From an uncultured Fimbriimonadales bacterium (GTDB lineage: Bacteria; Armatimonadota; Fimbriimonadia; Fimbriimonadales; GBS-DC), in contig CALKLF010000027.1 in assembly GCA_937992175.1 (NCBI GenBank), positions 1 to 40,010 of the forward strand: a stretch of 40,010 nucleotides of DNA, written 5' to 3'. The notes under the pieces are model-generated. The model was not told the DNA's origin, ran no database searches, and saw nothing but the letters and a program-made list of their open reading frames with translations. Positions 15,830 to 23,845 of the stretch are shown here, in pieces; the stretch's first letter is position 1, and each line of letters begins with the position of its first letter. The position numbers and the translations under genes were made by a program.

Positions 15830-17782
15830 ATGCTGCGTCGGGTGTTCTGCTTGGGGTTTGGGGGGGCGTTGCTCCTTGCATCATGGGGGCAAGCGCCTGT
15901 GGAGCTGAAGGTACAGCCGCTGCTGGGAACCTCGCCGGCAGCGAACGGCGCGTTCCCGCTCGCCGTGCAACTCGAATCGCGTTCGGGCAACTACCAGGGC
16001 GTCTTGAGCGTGACGGTCGGAGGCTTCGGCTACCGGCGCGAATATCAGTATCCCATCGACCTGCCTGCTGGCTCGCGCAAGGTGGTGGTCGCCACGCCGA
16101 TTGTGAGCCGATTTGGCGACCAGGCGACGGTGCGCTTCACGGCGCGCGGCGTTAGCGTCGAAGTGAAGCAGCCCATTGAGCGCGTGCTGGAGACGGATCA
16201 GCTCGCCGTGCTGGTGGGCGACCTGATTGGCGGGCTGGGCGTGCTGGAGCAGGTGCAGACGACGGAGAACCCGCTGGAAATCGATTACAGCACGGGTCGT
16301 CCGAGGCGCGGCAAGTACCAAGTCGCCTACTGCCGTCCCGAACTGTTCCCTGAGCAGGCGATTGCGCTGAGCGGCGCGCTGGCGATTGTGCTGGGACCTG
16401 GTTCGGAACGGCTGCGACAGGAGCAGTGGGATGCGCTGCGCCTGTGGGTGATGCTGGGCGGCGTGCTGATTGCGCCCGGCGGGGCGGGCGCGGTCTATCT
16501 GCAGAATCCCGCACTGCAGGCGATGTTGCCCGTGCAAACGCAGGGCACGCAGACCGTGAGCCAGCTGCGGTCGATTGGCGACTGGACGGGCGCACGCCCC
16601 CCCAGCGGCGGCGCGACGATTACGCAGGCGCGCCTGAAAACGGGCGCAGCGCTGCTCCAGCAGGATGGGCTGCCGATGATTGCGATTCGTCCCTATGGGC
16701 TGGGCGCGGTGGTCTTTCTGGCGTTCAACCCGCTCGATGCGCCCCTGCGCGACTACAACGCCCGCGCCCGATTCTGGCAGCGCTTGCTGAACCAGACACC
16801 CAGCTTCGCCCCCAGCTTCTCTATCGCCGCACTTCATCAGGGTCAGGGCGGCTACGACCAGTGGGGGCAGGCGCAAATCACAACCGATATCGAACTGAAA
16901 CCGCCGAGCGTCGCGCTAATTGTCGTGCTGCTGAGCCTCTATTTCCTGCTCGTGGTGCCGGTGAACTACTGGACGCTGAAGCGGCTGCGCGCGCTGGACT
17001 GGGCGTGGGTGATTACGCCGCTTATCGCGCTGGCGTTCGTCGGGATTCTCTGGCGGCTAGCGGGTGATTTGTATCGTAAGTCGCTCTCCAGCAAGGTGCA
17101 GACGGTGATTGTGGCGCAGGCGGGCAACCCTAACGCCTACGCGATTAACAGTGCGCTCTTCTTCTTCCCCCGCGCAGGGCTGTTCGACCTGCGGTTTGAC
17201 CAGAGCGATATGGTGGAGGCAGGCACAGGACAGGAATTTGGCGCGGGCGGGACGCAGGTTCCCACCGTGCGCACAGTCGAGGGTGAACCCAAGCGAGTGG
17301 AGGGCTATCGCGTGTCGAACCTGAGTTTTCAGTGGTTCCGCTACACGCGCACGGTGCAACTCAAGGGGCAGGTCGAGGGGGTGTTGAAAGTAGAGCAGCG
17401 CGGAGGGCAGGCGCGCCTGTCGGGCGTACTGCGCAACCGCCTGCCTTACAATCTAGAGAATGTGCAGATTCTGACCCCGTTCGGCAAGGTTCAGGTGGGC
17501 GACCTGCCCGCGCGCGGCTCGACCACGCTCTCGGGCGAAGCGCCGCAACCGCTGATCCCAATCCGTTATGGTTACACCGACTGGAGCTGGCGCCAAACGC
17601 CCTCGATGTCGCCTGAGGCGCTCGCCAGTTTCCTGCTGCAGCGGCGCGAGTATAAGGGGTGCGCAGTGCTGACGGCGCAGGCTTCGGAGCCAGTGCTGCC
17701 CCCTGAAGTGGACGCTGCGGCGGAGCAGGCGGCGCAGGTCACTTACCTGATTAGTTTCCCGCTGGAGGACGCGACGCCATGA
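15830..17782 (+). CDS. Large membrane protein with amidotransferase-like extracytoplasmic domain, ABC-exporter partner
   Basis: 650 residues. A signal peptide or anchor (MLRRVFCLGFGGALLLAS) comes first. Residues 25-120 look like a beta-sandwich. Residues about 120-310 resemble a glutamine-amidotransferase-like Rossmann domain without a catalytic cysteine (ALAIVLGPGSERLRQEQWDA, then LRLWVMLGGVLIAPGGAG). Two membrane helices lie at about 361-380 and 391-410 (VALIVVLLSLYFLLVVPVNY and WVITPLIALAFVGILWRLAG). A further extracytoplasmic part fills 420-650. The gene overlaps the permease by 4 nt (ATGA). The layout recalls GldG-like accessory subunits of ABC-2 exporters, but that is analogy. The cargo is unknown. 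Confidence 0.6.
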   Translation: MLRRVFCLGFGGALLLASWGQAPVELKVQPLLGTSPAANGAFPLAVQLESRSGNYQGVLSVTVGGFGYRREYQYPIDLPAGSRKVVVATPIVSRFGDQATVRFTARGVSVEVKQPIERVLETDQLAVLVGDLIGGLGVLEQVQTTENPLEIDYSTGRPRRGKYQVAYCRPELFPEQAIALSGALAIVLGPGSERLRQEQWDALRLWVMLGGVLIAPGGAGAVYLQNPALQAMLPVQTQGTQTVSQLRSIGDWTGARPPSGGATITQARLKTGAALLQQDGLPMIAIRPYGLGAVVFLAFNPLDAPLRDYNARARFWQRLLNQTPSFAPSFSIAALHQGQGGYDQWGQAQITTDIELKPPSVALIVVLLSLYFLLVVPVNYWTLKRLRALDWAWVITPLIALAFVGILWRLAGDLYRKSLSSKVQTVIVAQAGNPNAYAINSALFFFPRAGLFDLRFDQSDMVEAGTGQEFGAGGTQVPTVRTVEGEPKRVEGYRVSNLSFQWFRYTRTVQLKGQVEGVLKVEQRGGQARLSGVLRNRLPYNLENVQILTPFGKVQVGDLPARGSTTLSGEAPQPLIPIRYGYTDWSWRQTPSMSPEALASFLLQRREYKGCAVLTAQASEPVLPPEVDAAAEQAAQVTYLISFPLEDATP

Positions 17783-18705
17783 AACGCTGGATGGAGAACC
17801 CCCTGCTGCGCTATCAGCTGTTCGGCTTCACGGTCAATCGCTGGAAGCGTCAGCCGTTGCTCTATGGCGTGATCGCGGGCGGCGTCGGGCTGACCTACCT
17901 GCTGGTGTACCAGCTGGTCGCCTTCAATCAAATCCCCTTCGCCGCTGCGCTCAATCTATGTCTGTTGGTGATGTGTCTGGTCGCGCCGCTGATGGCGTAC
18001 AACCTCTTCTCGCTGGAGTACGAGAAGCAGACCTGGGAGTCGCTCGCGCTCACGCGCCTGACTGCTCGCGAGATTCTCTGGGGCAAATTGGGCGCGGCGC
18101 TGGCGCGCGTGGGAATTCTTACCTTGCTTGCACTCCCAATCCTGCTTACCACTGTTGAGCTGGATATCTATATCTTCGATTCCCGCAGCGGCAGAATCCC
18201 GACTGTACTGGAGTCGACCACGAATCTGTATGTGCTGACGGCGGGCATGTCGCTGCTGTTTAGCTGGGGCGCGCTGATTGTCGCGCTGGGGATGTGGCTT
18301 TCGTTCTATCTCAAGCGCACGCTCAGCACGGCGTCCACGCTCTACGCGGGGCAGGTGTTCGCGCTCGCGCTGATGCCGATGCTCTACCTAACCTTCAGCA
18401 CAGGGGAAACGGGAAACGAATTCATCGGCGCAATCACGAGCTACTGGGAAGGCTTCGTCTGGTGGATTGCTTCCCTGTTCACCGCGCGGGTCATTCTCTA
18501 CCTCAATCCGTTCTGGGCGGCGAACGAGCTAAACGCCGTCCTCCCGTCGAGCTACACCTGGCGGGACGGTGGGGGAAGCTATACCTACAGCGAAGGGCTG
18601 ATTTACCTGAACTGGGGCTTTTCCCAGAGCATCACCTACCTCGCGCTCGCGCTGCTTTTTGCAGGACTCACTCATCGCGGGCTGAAACATGCATGGCGCA
18701 AATAG
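17779..18705 (+). CDS. ABC-2 type transporter permease
   Basis: 308 residues with about six strongly hydrophobic segments, for example GVIAGGVGLTYLLVYQLVAF, LNLCLLVMCLVAPLMAYNLF, LTLLALPILLTT and LALALLFAGLTH. The signature ALTRLTAREILWGKLGAAL, in the cytoplasmic loop after the second helix, is the coupling-helix region common in ABC-2 permeases. It overlaps the preceding gene by 4 nt and is followed after 12 nt by the ATPase gene, so the three form one operon. It should be the membrane channel of an exporter. A short variable loop at 135-150 faces outside. The substrate is unknown. Confidence 0.85.
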   Translation: MKRWMENPLLRYQLFGFTVNRWKRQPLLYGVIAGGVGLTYLLVYQLVAFNQIPFAAALNLCLLVMCLVAPLMAYNLFSLEYEKQTWESLALTRLTAREILWGKLGAALARVGILTLLALPILLTTVELDIYIFDSRSGRIPTVLESTTNLYVLTAGMSLLFSWGALIVALGMWLSFYLKRTLSTASTLYAGQVFALALMPMLYLTFSTGETGNEFIGAITSYWEGFVWWIASLFTARVILYLNPFWAANELNAVLPSSYTWRDGGGSYTYSEGLIYLNWGFSQSITYLALALLFAGLTHRGLKHAWRK

Positions 18706-18717
18706 GGGTGTCGCTTT

Positions 18718-19644
18718 ATGCTGGATGTCAAGGGACTACGCAAAGAGTATGGGGAGCTGGTCGCCGTGCGCGACCTCTATTTCCAGCTACACCCGGGCGA
18801 TGTGTTCGGCTTTATCGGACCGAACGGTGCGGGGAAAACCACGACGATTAAGATGCTCGCCACGCTGCTGGAGCCGACGGCGGGCACGGCGACGCTGAAT
18901 GGCATCGATATCGTGCGTCAACCCGAAGAGGTGCGCCCCTTGCTGGGGTACATGCCCGACTTCTTCGGACTGTACGAAGGGATCACCGTGACCGAGTATC
19001 TAGAGTTTTTCGCGGCGGCGTATCGGATTCCACGCGCGCAACGCGCCGCGATTATTGAGAATGTGCTGGAGCTAACCGACCTCACGGTCAAAAAAGACGC
19101 CTATGTGGAGACGCTCTCGCGCGGGATGCAGCAGCGGTTGTGCCTCGCCAAGAGCCTTGTGCATGACCCGATTCTGCTGCTGCTGGACGAGCCGGCGTCG
19201 GGCTTAGACCCGCGCGCCCGCATCGAAATCAAGGAACTGATTCGCGAACTCGGCGCGATGGGCAAAATCGTGCTGGTCTCCTCGCACATCCTGCCCGAAC
19301 TGGCGGACTTCTGCAACAAGATCGGCATCATCGAAAAGGGCGAGCTGCTCGTCTGGGGCGTGGTGGACGAGATTGTGCAGCAGATGCAGGCAAACCGCAT
19401 TCTGGAAATTAAGCCGCTGGGCGAGCCTGAGCCGCTGATAAAGCGTCTGGAGCGCGAGGCGCATGTGCATGGAGTCGAAACGCGCAACGGCAGCCTCTAT
19501 GTGCATTTCGCGGGCGGGCTAGAAGAGCAGGCGGATTTGCTCGCGTCGCTCATCCACGATGGCTATCGCATCGCCGCGTTCCGCGAGGAGTCGCTTGACC
19601 TTGAGGATGTGTTCATGCAAATCACGAAGGGCGAGGTGAGCTGA
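18718..19644 (+). CDS. ABC transporter ATP-binding protein
   Basis: 308 residues, with Walker A GPNGAGKT at 34-41, the signature LSRGM at 133-137 (variant of LSGGQ), Walker B LLLLDEP at 153-159 with catalytic Glu158, and the H-loop in SSHILPEL. The Q-loop position carries Asp81 (GYMPD) instead of Gln, as in many drug/exporter-type ATPases. A C-terminal extension of about 90 residues is typical of ABC-2 partners. It powers the permease encoded upstream. A GTG-to-TTG choice is not needed: the ATG at 18718 follows a spaced GGGGTG. The gene ends 16 nt before the convergent glycosidase gene. Confidence 0.92.
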   Translation: MLDVKGLRKEYGELVAVRDLYFQLHPGDVFGFIGPNGAGKTTTIKMLATLLEPTAGTATLNGIDIVRQPEEVRPLLGYMPDFFGLYEGITVTEYLEFFAAAYRIPRAQRAAIIENVLELTDLTVKKDAYVETLSRGMQQRLCLAKSLVHDPILLLLDEPASGLDPRARIEIKELIRELGAMGKIVLVSSHILPELADFCNKIGIIEKGELLVWGVVDEIVQQMQANRILEIKPLGEPEPLIKRLEREAHVHGVETRNGSLYVHFAGGLEEQADLLASLIHDGYRIAAFREESLDLEDVFMQITKGEVS

Positions 19645-19660
19645 GAAATGCGTCCCAGCT

Positions 19661-22660
19661 TCACCACCGCACCAGCACCGGCTCCAGTGGCTGGAGGATG
19701 AGCGTCCCGTCAAGCGCCTCGCCGTTGATAAGGTTCGTTCCCTTGATGGGCTGGTTCTCGGCGTTCACAAGGCGCACGGTAATGGGCGTGCGCGTGTAGT
19801 TGCACAGGCTGGCGACGAAGCCGTTCTCGTAAGGCGCGACGCGATAGCTCACGCCCCACACGGGTTGATCGTTTTCGCCCAAAAGGCGCAACGGTTGCTC
19901 GATACGCCAGGTACCGAGCAGCGGCTGTAGGCGAATGAACAGCCTACGCGCATCGGTCAGGGGGTTGCGTTCAAAGGTCGTCACGCCCGGACGCGAGACG
20001 CGCCGCCGCCCGTAGCGGTCGAACTGCAGCGACGGCTCTCCGAAGCCCAGCACCTGTATTCCGCGCTGTTGACGGAGCGCGTCTAGCCCTGCAAACGCCT
20101 CGTCGGAGATATATTGCGTGTTCGCGATAATGATGCGCGAGACGCCCTCAGGCAGGCGACGCTCCGCCAGTTGGCGCTCTGTAATGAACCCGACGCGCAC
20201 GCCCAGCATCGTGAGCGCGATGTAGAGGCTGTCGCGCGGCACGGTCGCGTCCACGCCCTGCATCATCATATCGAACTGCGAGTAGAGGATATACACATCG
20301 GGCTTCTGGTTCTGCAGCGCGGCAATATAGGGTGCAAGGCGGTTCAAATCCAGCGTTGTATGCGCCAGAGCCTCTACAATCTCGGGGCGGTGTAGCAGGC
20401 TGCCCGCGAAGTCGCTTTTCGGGTCGTCGGTGCGCTCCCAGACCCAGAAAGTGGTCGCCGACAGCCCGCGAATCGCTTCTTCCCACAGCACAGCGCGGGC
20501 GTGCTGCGGCGGTACATAGCGCGTCTCGCGGTCGCGAATGATATGGTTCTCCGAGTTGAACACGGGCGCATCGCGCAACGAGCGTTGCAACTCGTGCGCC
20601 AGCATCGTGGTCACCCACCCGAACGCCCAAGGCGAATCTTTATCCCAGTTCGGGTAAGTGGAGGCGTCGTTGCCGTTCAGCTCGCAGAACTCGGCGAAGC
20701 GTTCGGGATCCACCCCACGCGGCAGCTCGCGGTCGTTGGTGAAGCTCCAGCTCATCAGTTTCGCGTGTTTCGGGACGCCCGGCAGGTGTTGTTCGATCGC
20801 TTTTGCCAGTTCACGATGCCAGTTGGCAAGCGTCTCGGCGTTGAACTCCTGCCACTCGGCATAAATGACGCCTGCATCTTCCGTTGGGACGGGAATTTCG
20901 TCCCAGCTCTGGTAGTTCGTCTTCCAGCGGGTGTTGAGCGTGATCAGGTTCTTGTGTCGATTCTGGAGCCATGCGCGCCACGCCTGCAGGTGCGGGGGCG
21001 ATTCGGGCGACTCCACATTAATCGGCTCGTTCGAGAGGCAGATACTCAGCAGCGCGGGCTGGTCTTTGAGCAGGGGGGCGAAGGCGTCAATATACTGGCG
21101 CAGTACGGTGAGGCTCTCAGGCGCGAAGAGACTGTATTGGATGAACCCGTCTCGCTGCTGACGCAGGTGGGGGTACTGCTGGTAGACCCATTCGGGCATA
21201 TAGTGTGGGCTGATGAGGTAGTCCACCTTCACATTCGCGGCGGCGGCGCGACGCAGCGCGGGCAGCACATCGTCCTCAAACGCCTGCAGGCTCACCTTGC
21301 CCGGCTCTGGCAGCACATCCCACACCCCGCGCTCGATCTGGATCAGGTTGAAGCCCATTTTAGGGAACTTCTCGATGTCGGCGCGCACCTGCCCGAAGTG
21401 CCCGAATCCCACGAAAAACACAGGGCGACGCTGGCGTTCGCCTGTGATGGGGTTCTCGGTCTCGGCAATCAGCGACGCGCCCTGAATCTCGACGGGCGAG
21501 GTCACATAGCGGGGCACGGTGGGCAGGGGCTTCGCGCCACTTTCCGCTTCGGCGAGCCTCTGGTTCAGCCGCGCTGCCACACGCTCCATCTCGTCGAGCT
21601 GCTGATAGGCGCGTTGCAGCTGCTCTTTCTGCAGGTCTTCACCCACATAGCGCACAAACTCCTGCAGAATCGTGAGGCTCGCTTGGGGGTAGGCGATGTC
21701 CTGTCCGCTCTCGCGCACGCGGTTCATCTGGGCTTCCCAGTTGGGCAGCTGGGCGCGCAGGTCTTGGAGTCGTTTCTCAGCGAGCGTGCGGGTGAAAAAG
21801 CGCAGGGGGCGTTCGGTCTCAACCAGCGTCTGTCTGCCCTGTCGAATCTGGAGGCGCAGCGTCTGTTCTGGGGCGTTGGGCGCGTTGAACTCGAACTCGG
21901 CGCGGCTGTAGCCCGCGTTCAGGTTGACCCGCTGGCGGGCGCGCTGCTCGCCGAGTTGCGCCTCAATTTCGGCATTGCGCAGGGGCTGCGCCGTGTAGAT
22001 CTCAAAGCCGATTCGCCCGCGCGCCTCGTTCAGATAGACCTGCTCGCCGAGGTCGTCCAGCATCAGGATGGGACGTTCGGGCGTTTCTGCAGGCACAAAC
22101 AGCGTGGCGCGGTTGCCCGCCTCCAGCTTCACGGCGTCAATCCACACGCCGTCCGTTGGAGCTTCAATCACAATCACGAGGTCGAAGCTTGTTTCGTTCT
22201 CTTTCGTAGCGAAAGTGATCTCGGCGCGTCGCCACTGCCCGCCTGTGTCCTCAAGGGGCAGGCGTACGCGCCAGCCCTCGCCCCCGCCGATGAAGCCTAC
22301 ATACCCCTCGCGCGTTTTATAGCGGCAGCTGAGCGTATAGACCGCGCCAGGCTGCACCGGGACGCCCCCGTCATAGCGCAGCAGACCGTACACCTCTGCG
22401 CCGAAGGGCGTCGTGTTGGTGAACTTGAGACATACCTGCCCCGTCGCGCCCGCCTCCGCGACAACCTGCACTGTGGAGTCGGTATTGCGCTTATCCCACA
22501 CCCAGCCAACAGGAAGATTATTCTCTACCGTTTCAAAACTTGCGTTTCGAAGGAGATTGGGATTGGTGGTTGCCACGATGGGCGTGATGGTCAACTTCGT
22601 CTGCGTAGAGCCGTTCAATATAGAGAGACCCAGCAATAGCATCGCCGCTATCCTGCGCAT
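19661..22660 (-). CDS. Secreted clan GH-A glycoside hydrolase (GH42-like) with N-terminal CBM-like domain
   Basis: 999 residues. A signal peptide (MRRIAAMLLLGLSILNGS) precedes a beta-sandwich at about 33-185 (NLLRNASFETVENNLPVGWV, DGVWIDAVKLEAG) typical of CBM4/9-like domains. A beta-sandwich linker and a coiled-coil-like stretch (about 295-375) follow. The TIM barrel begins at about 415. The likely acid/base is Glu545 in SICLSNEPINVES (the Asn-Glu pair of clan GH-A) and the nucleophile may be Glu704 in FNSENHI. A beta-galactosidase-trimerisation-like Rossmann domain (about 800-900) and a C-terminal beta-domain complete it. Its polysaccharide target is unknown. The ATG at 22660 has GGAGGGC upstream; longer readings cross the divergent plsY promoter. 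Confidence 0.78.
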   Translation of the reverse strand: MRRIAAMLLLGLSILNGSTQTKLTITPIVATTNPNLLRNASFETVENNLPVGWVWDKRNTDSTVQVVAEAGATGQVCLKFTNTTPFGAEVYGLLRYDGGVPVQPGAVYTLSCRYKTREGYVGFIGGGEGWRVRLPLEDTGGQWRRAEITFATKENETSFDLVIVIEAPTDGVWIDAVKLEAGNRATLFVPAETPERPILMLDDLGEQVYLNEARGRIGFEIYTAQPLRNAEIEAQLGEQRARQRVNLNAGYSRAEFEFNAPNAPEQTLRLQIRQGRQTLVETERPLRFFTRTLAEKRLQDLRAQLPNWEAQMNRVRESGQDIAYPQASLTILQEFVRYVGEDLQKEQLQRAYQQLDEMERVAARLNQRLAEAESGAKPLPTVPRYVTSPVEIQGASLIAETENPITGERQRRPVFFVGFGHFGQVRADIEKFPKMGFNLIQIERGVWDVLPEPGKVSLQAFEDDVLPALRRAAAANVKVDYLISPHYMPEWVYQQYPHLRQQRDGFIQYSLFAPESLTVLRQYIDAFAPLLKDQPALLSICLSNEPINVESPESPPHLQAWRAWLQNRHKNLITLNTRWKTNYQSWDEIPVPTEDAGVIYAEWQEFNAETLANWHRELAKAIEQHLPGVPKHAKLMSWSFTNDRELPRGVDPERFAEFCELNGNDASTYPNWDKDSPWAFGWVTTMLAHELQRSLRDAPVFNSENHIIRDRETRYVPPQHARAVLWEEAIRGLSATTFWVWERTDDPKSDFAGSLLHRPEIVEALAHTTLDLNRLAPYIAALQNQKPDVYILYSQFDMMMQGVDATVPRDSLYIALTMLGVRVGFITERQLAERRLPEGVSRIIIANTQYISDEAFAGLDALRQQRGIQVLGFGEPSLQFDRYGRRRVSRPGVTTFERNPLTDARRLFIRLQPLLGTWRIEQPLRLLGENDQPVWGVSYRVAPYENGFVASLCNYTRTPITVRLVNAENQPIKGTNLINGEALDGTLILQPLEPVLVRW

Positions 22661-22685
22661 GACTGCCCTCCTTATTGCGGGAGGA

Positions 22686-22691
22686 AGTATA
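22686..22691 (-). promoter_or_regulatory. -10 box of the glycosidase gene
   Basis: TATACT on the minus strand, 25 nt before the ATG at 22660, so this transcript would have a short leader with the GGAGGG ribosome site. It lies 20-25 nt from the divergent plsY -10 box, so the two promoters must compete for polymerase. Confidence 0.5.
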
Positions 22692-22710
22692 CCTGATTGG
22701 GGGGAAGCGG

Positions 22711-22716
22711 TATAAT
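22711..22716 (+). promoter_or_regulatory. -10 box of the plsY-trpF-EamA cluster
   Basis: TATAAT preceded by CGG, 10 nt before the ATG at 22727. The longest gap of the start-proximal set, leaving a leader of about 3 nt. Confidence 0.6.
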
Positions 22717-22726
22717 TCTCCTTGCG

Positions 22727-23842
22727 ATGGCGTTCGAGGTTCTGCTGGTTGCTGTGATTGCCGCGTTTTGGGTGGGCGCACTGCCATTCGGCTACTGGGC
22801 GGCGCGACTGCGCGGGATTGATATCCGTAAGGTGGGCAGCGGCAACATCGGCGCGACGAATGTGTTTCGTGTGCTGGGTGCGAAAGTCGGGATTACCGTG
22901 CTGCTGCTCGATGCGCTGAAAGGGTTTCTGCCAACTTGGATAGCGATTCGCGCAGGCGCGGACGATGTGGCGGCGATTCTGGTAGGCGTGGCGGCGATTC
23001 TGGGGCATACCTTCTCGCCGCTGGTCGGTTTCAGGGGGGGCAAGGGCATTGCGACGGGGCTAGGCGCGCTGCTGGCGGCGTCCCCGCTCACGGTGGCAGT
23101 GGCGTTCCCCGTGTGGCTGGTCGCTTTCCTGCTGACGCGCTGGGTCTCGCTCGGCTCAGTGCTGGCGGCGGCGACGGTTCCTGTCGCGGCGTATTTCTGG
23201 GGACATTCGCTGCCTGCAGTGGGCATCCTCGCGGCGGCGGCGGCGATTGTCATCTGGAAACATCGCTCCAACCTCTGGCGGATTCTGCATGGCGTGGAGC
23301 CGAAGCTCCAGTTCCGCAATACGCGCCCCAACCTCGAACAGGAGTGCCTTCGGCTGGCGCAGTCCGCCGTCGAACGCATGGTGCTGGACGGCGCACGGAT
23401 TGAACCCGACCTGAGACACTTGCCCAGTTTGCTCCGTGAGCCAGGCAGCGTGTTCGTCGCACTCTATCAGGGCGACCAGCTGCGCGGGCTGATGGGCAGC
23501 TTGCATGCGCAGCAGCCTACTCGCGCTCACGAGATTATCTATCACGCCACGCGCGCCGCGCTGTTAGACCCATACCATCCGCCCATCGATGCCAGTGAGT
23601 TGCCCACGCTCAAATATGTGGTCTATCTTGTGGAGTCTTACGAACCGCTCACGAACCTTGAGCAGGTGGACCCGCGTCAGGACGGCTTGCTGGTGGAGTG
23701 GCAGGGCAGGTGCAGCGTGCTTGCGCCGCCTGCGCCGAACTGCAGCCCGCAAGACCAGATTCACTACGCCTTCACGCGCAGCGGCGCGCCTCGCGACGGA
23801 CAGCCGACGGTCTATCGTGTGCGTCTGAACCGACTGGGCTGA
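22727..23842 (+). CDS. plsY: PlsY glycerol-3-phosphate acyltransferase fused to an AMMECR1-like domain
   Basis: 371 residues; ordinary PlsY has about 200. Residues 1-195 are PlsY: five or more membrane helices and the motifs GSGNIGATN (37-45), HTFSP (94-98) and GGKGIATG (104-111). It moves an acyl group from acyl-phosphate to glycerol-3-phosphate, the first step of phospholipid synthesis. Residues about 203-369 match AMMECR1: PSLLREPGSVFVALYQGDQL, RGLMGSL, the HEIIYHATRAALLDP region, ELPTLKYVVYLVES and DGLLVEWQGR. The usual RGCIG is RGLMG here, so the conserved Cys is missing. No stop or frame change separates the parts. The stop is 3 nt before trpF, so the genes are coupled. Confidence 0.87.
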   Translation: MAFEVLLVAVIAAFWVGALPFGYWAARLRGIDIRKVGSGNIGATNVFRVLGAKVGITVLLLDALKGFLPTWIAIRAGADDVAAILVGVAAILGHTFSPLVGFRGGKGIATGLGALLAASPLTVAVAFPVWLVAFLLTRWVSLGSVLAAATVPVAAYFWGHSLPAVGILAAAAAIVIWKHRSNLWRILHGVEPKLQFRNTRPNLEQECLRLAQSAVERMVLDGARIEPDLRHLPSLLREPGSVFVALYQGDQLRGLMGSLHAQQPTRAHEIIYHATRAALLDPYHPPIDASELPTLKYVVYLVESYEPLTNLEQVDPRQDGLLVEWQGRCSVLAPPAPNCSPQDQIHYAFTRSGAPRDGQPTVYRVRLNRLG

Positions 23843-23845
23843 GCG

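Noticed and set aside
20501-22639. Long plus-strand open frame (over 700 codons) opposite the glycosidase gene
   Set aside because: It mirrors the codon pattern of a strongly supported glycosidase on the minus strand and has no recognisable domain; GC-rich genes often leave antisense frames open. The same holds for 34987-37113 opposite actB and 27204-28262 opposite ctaD.
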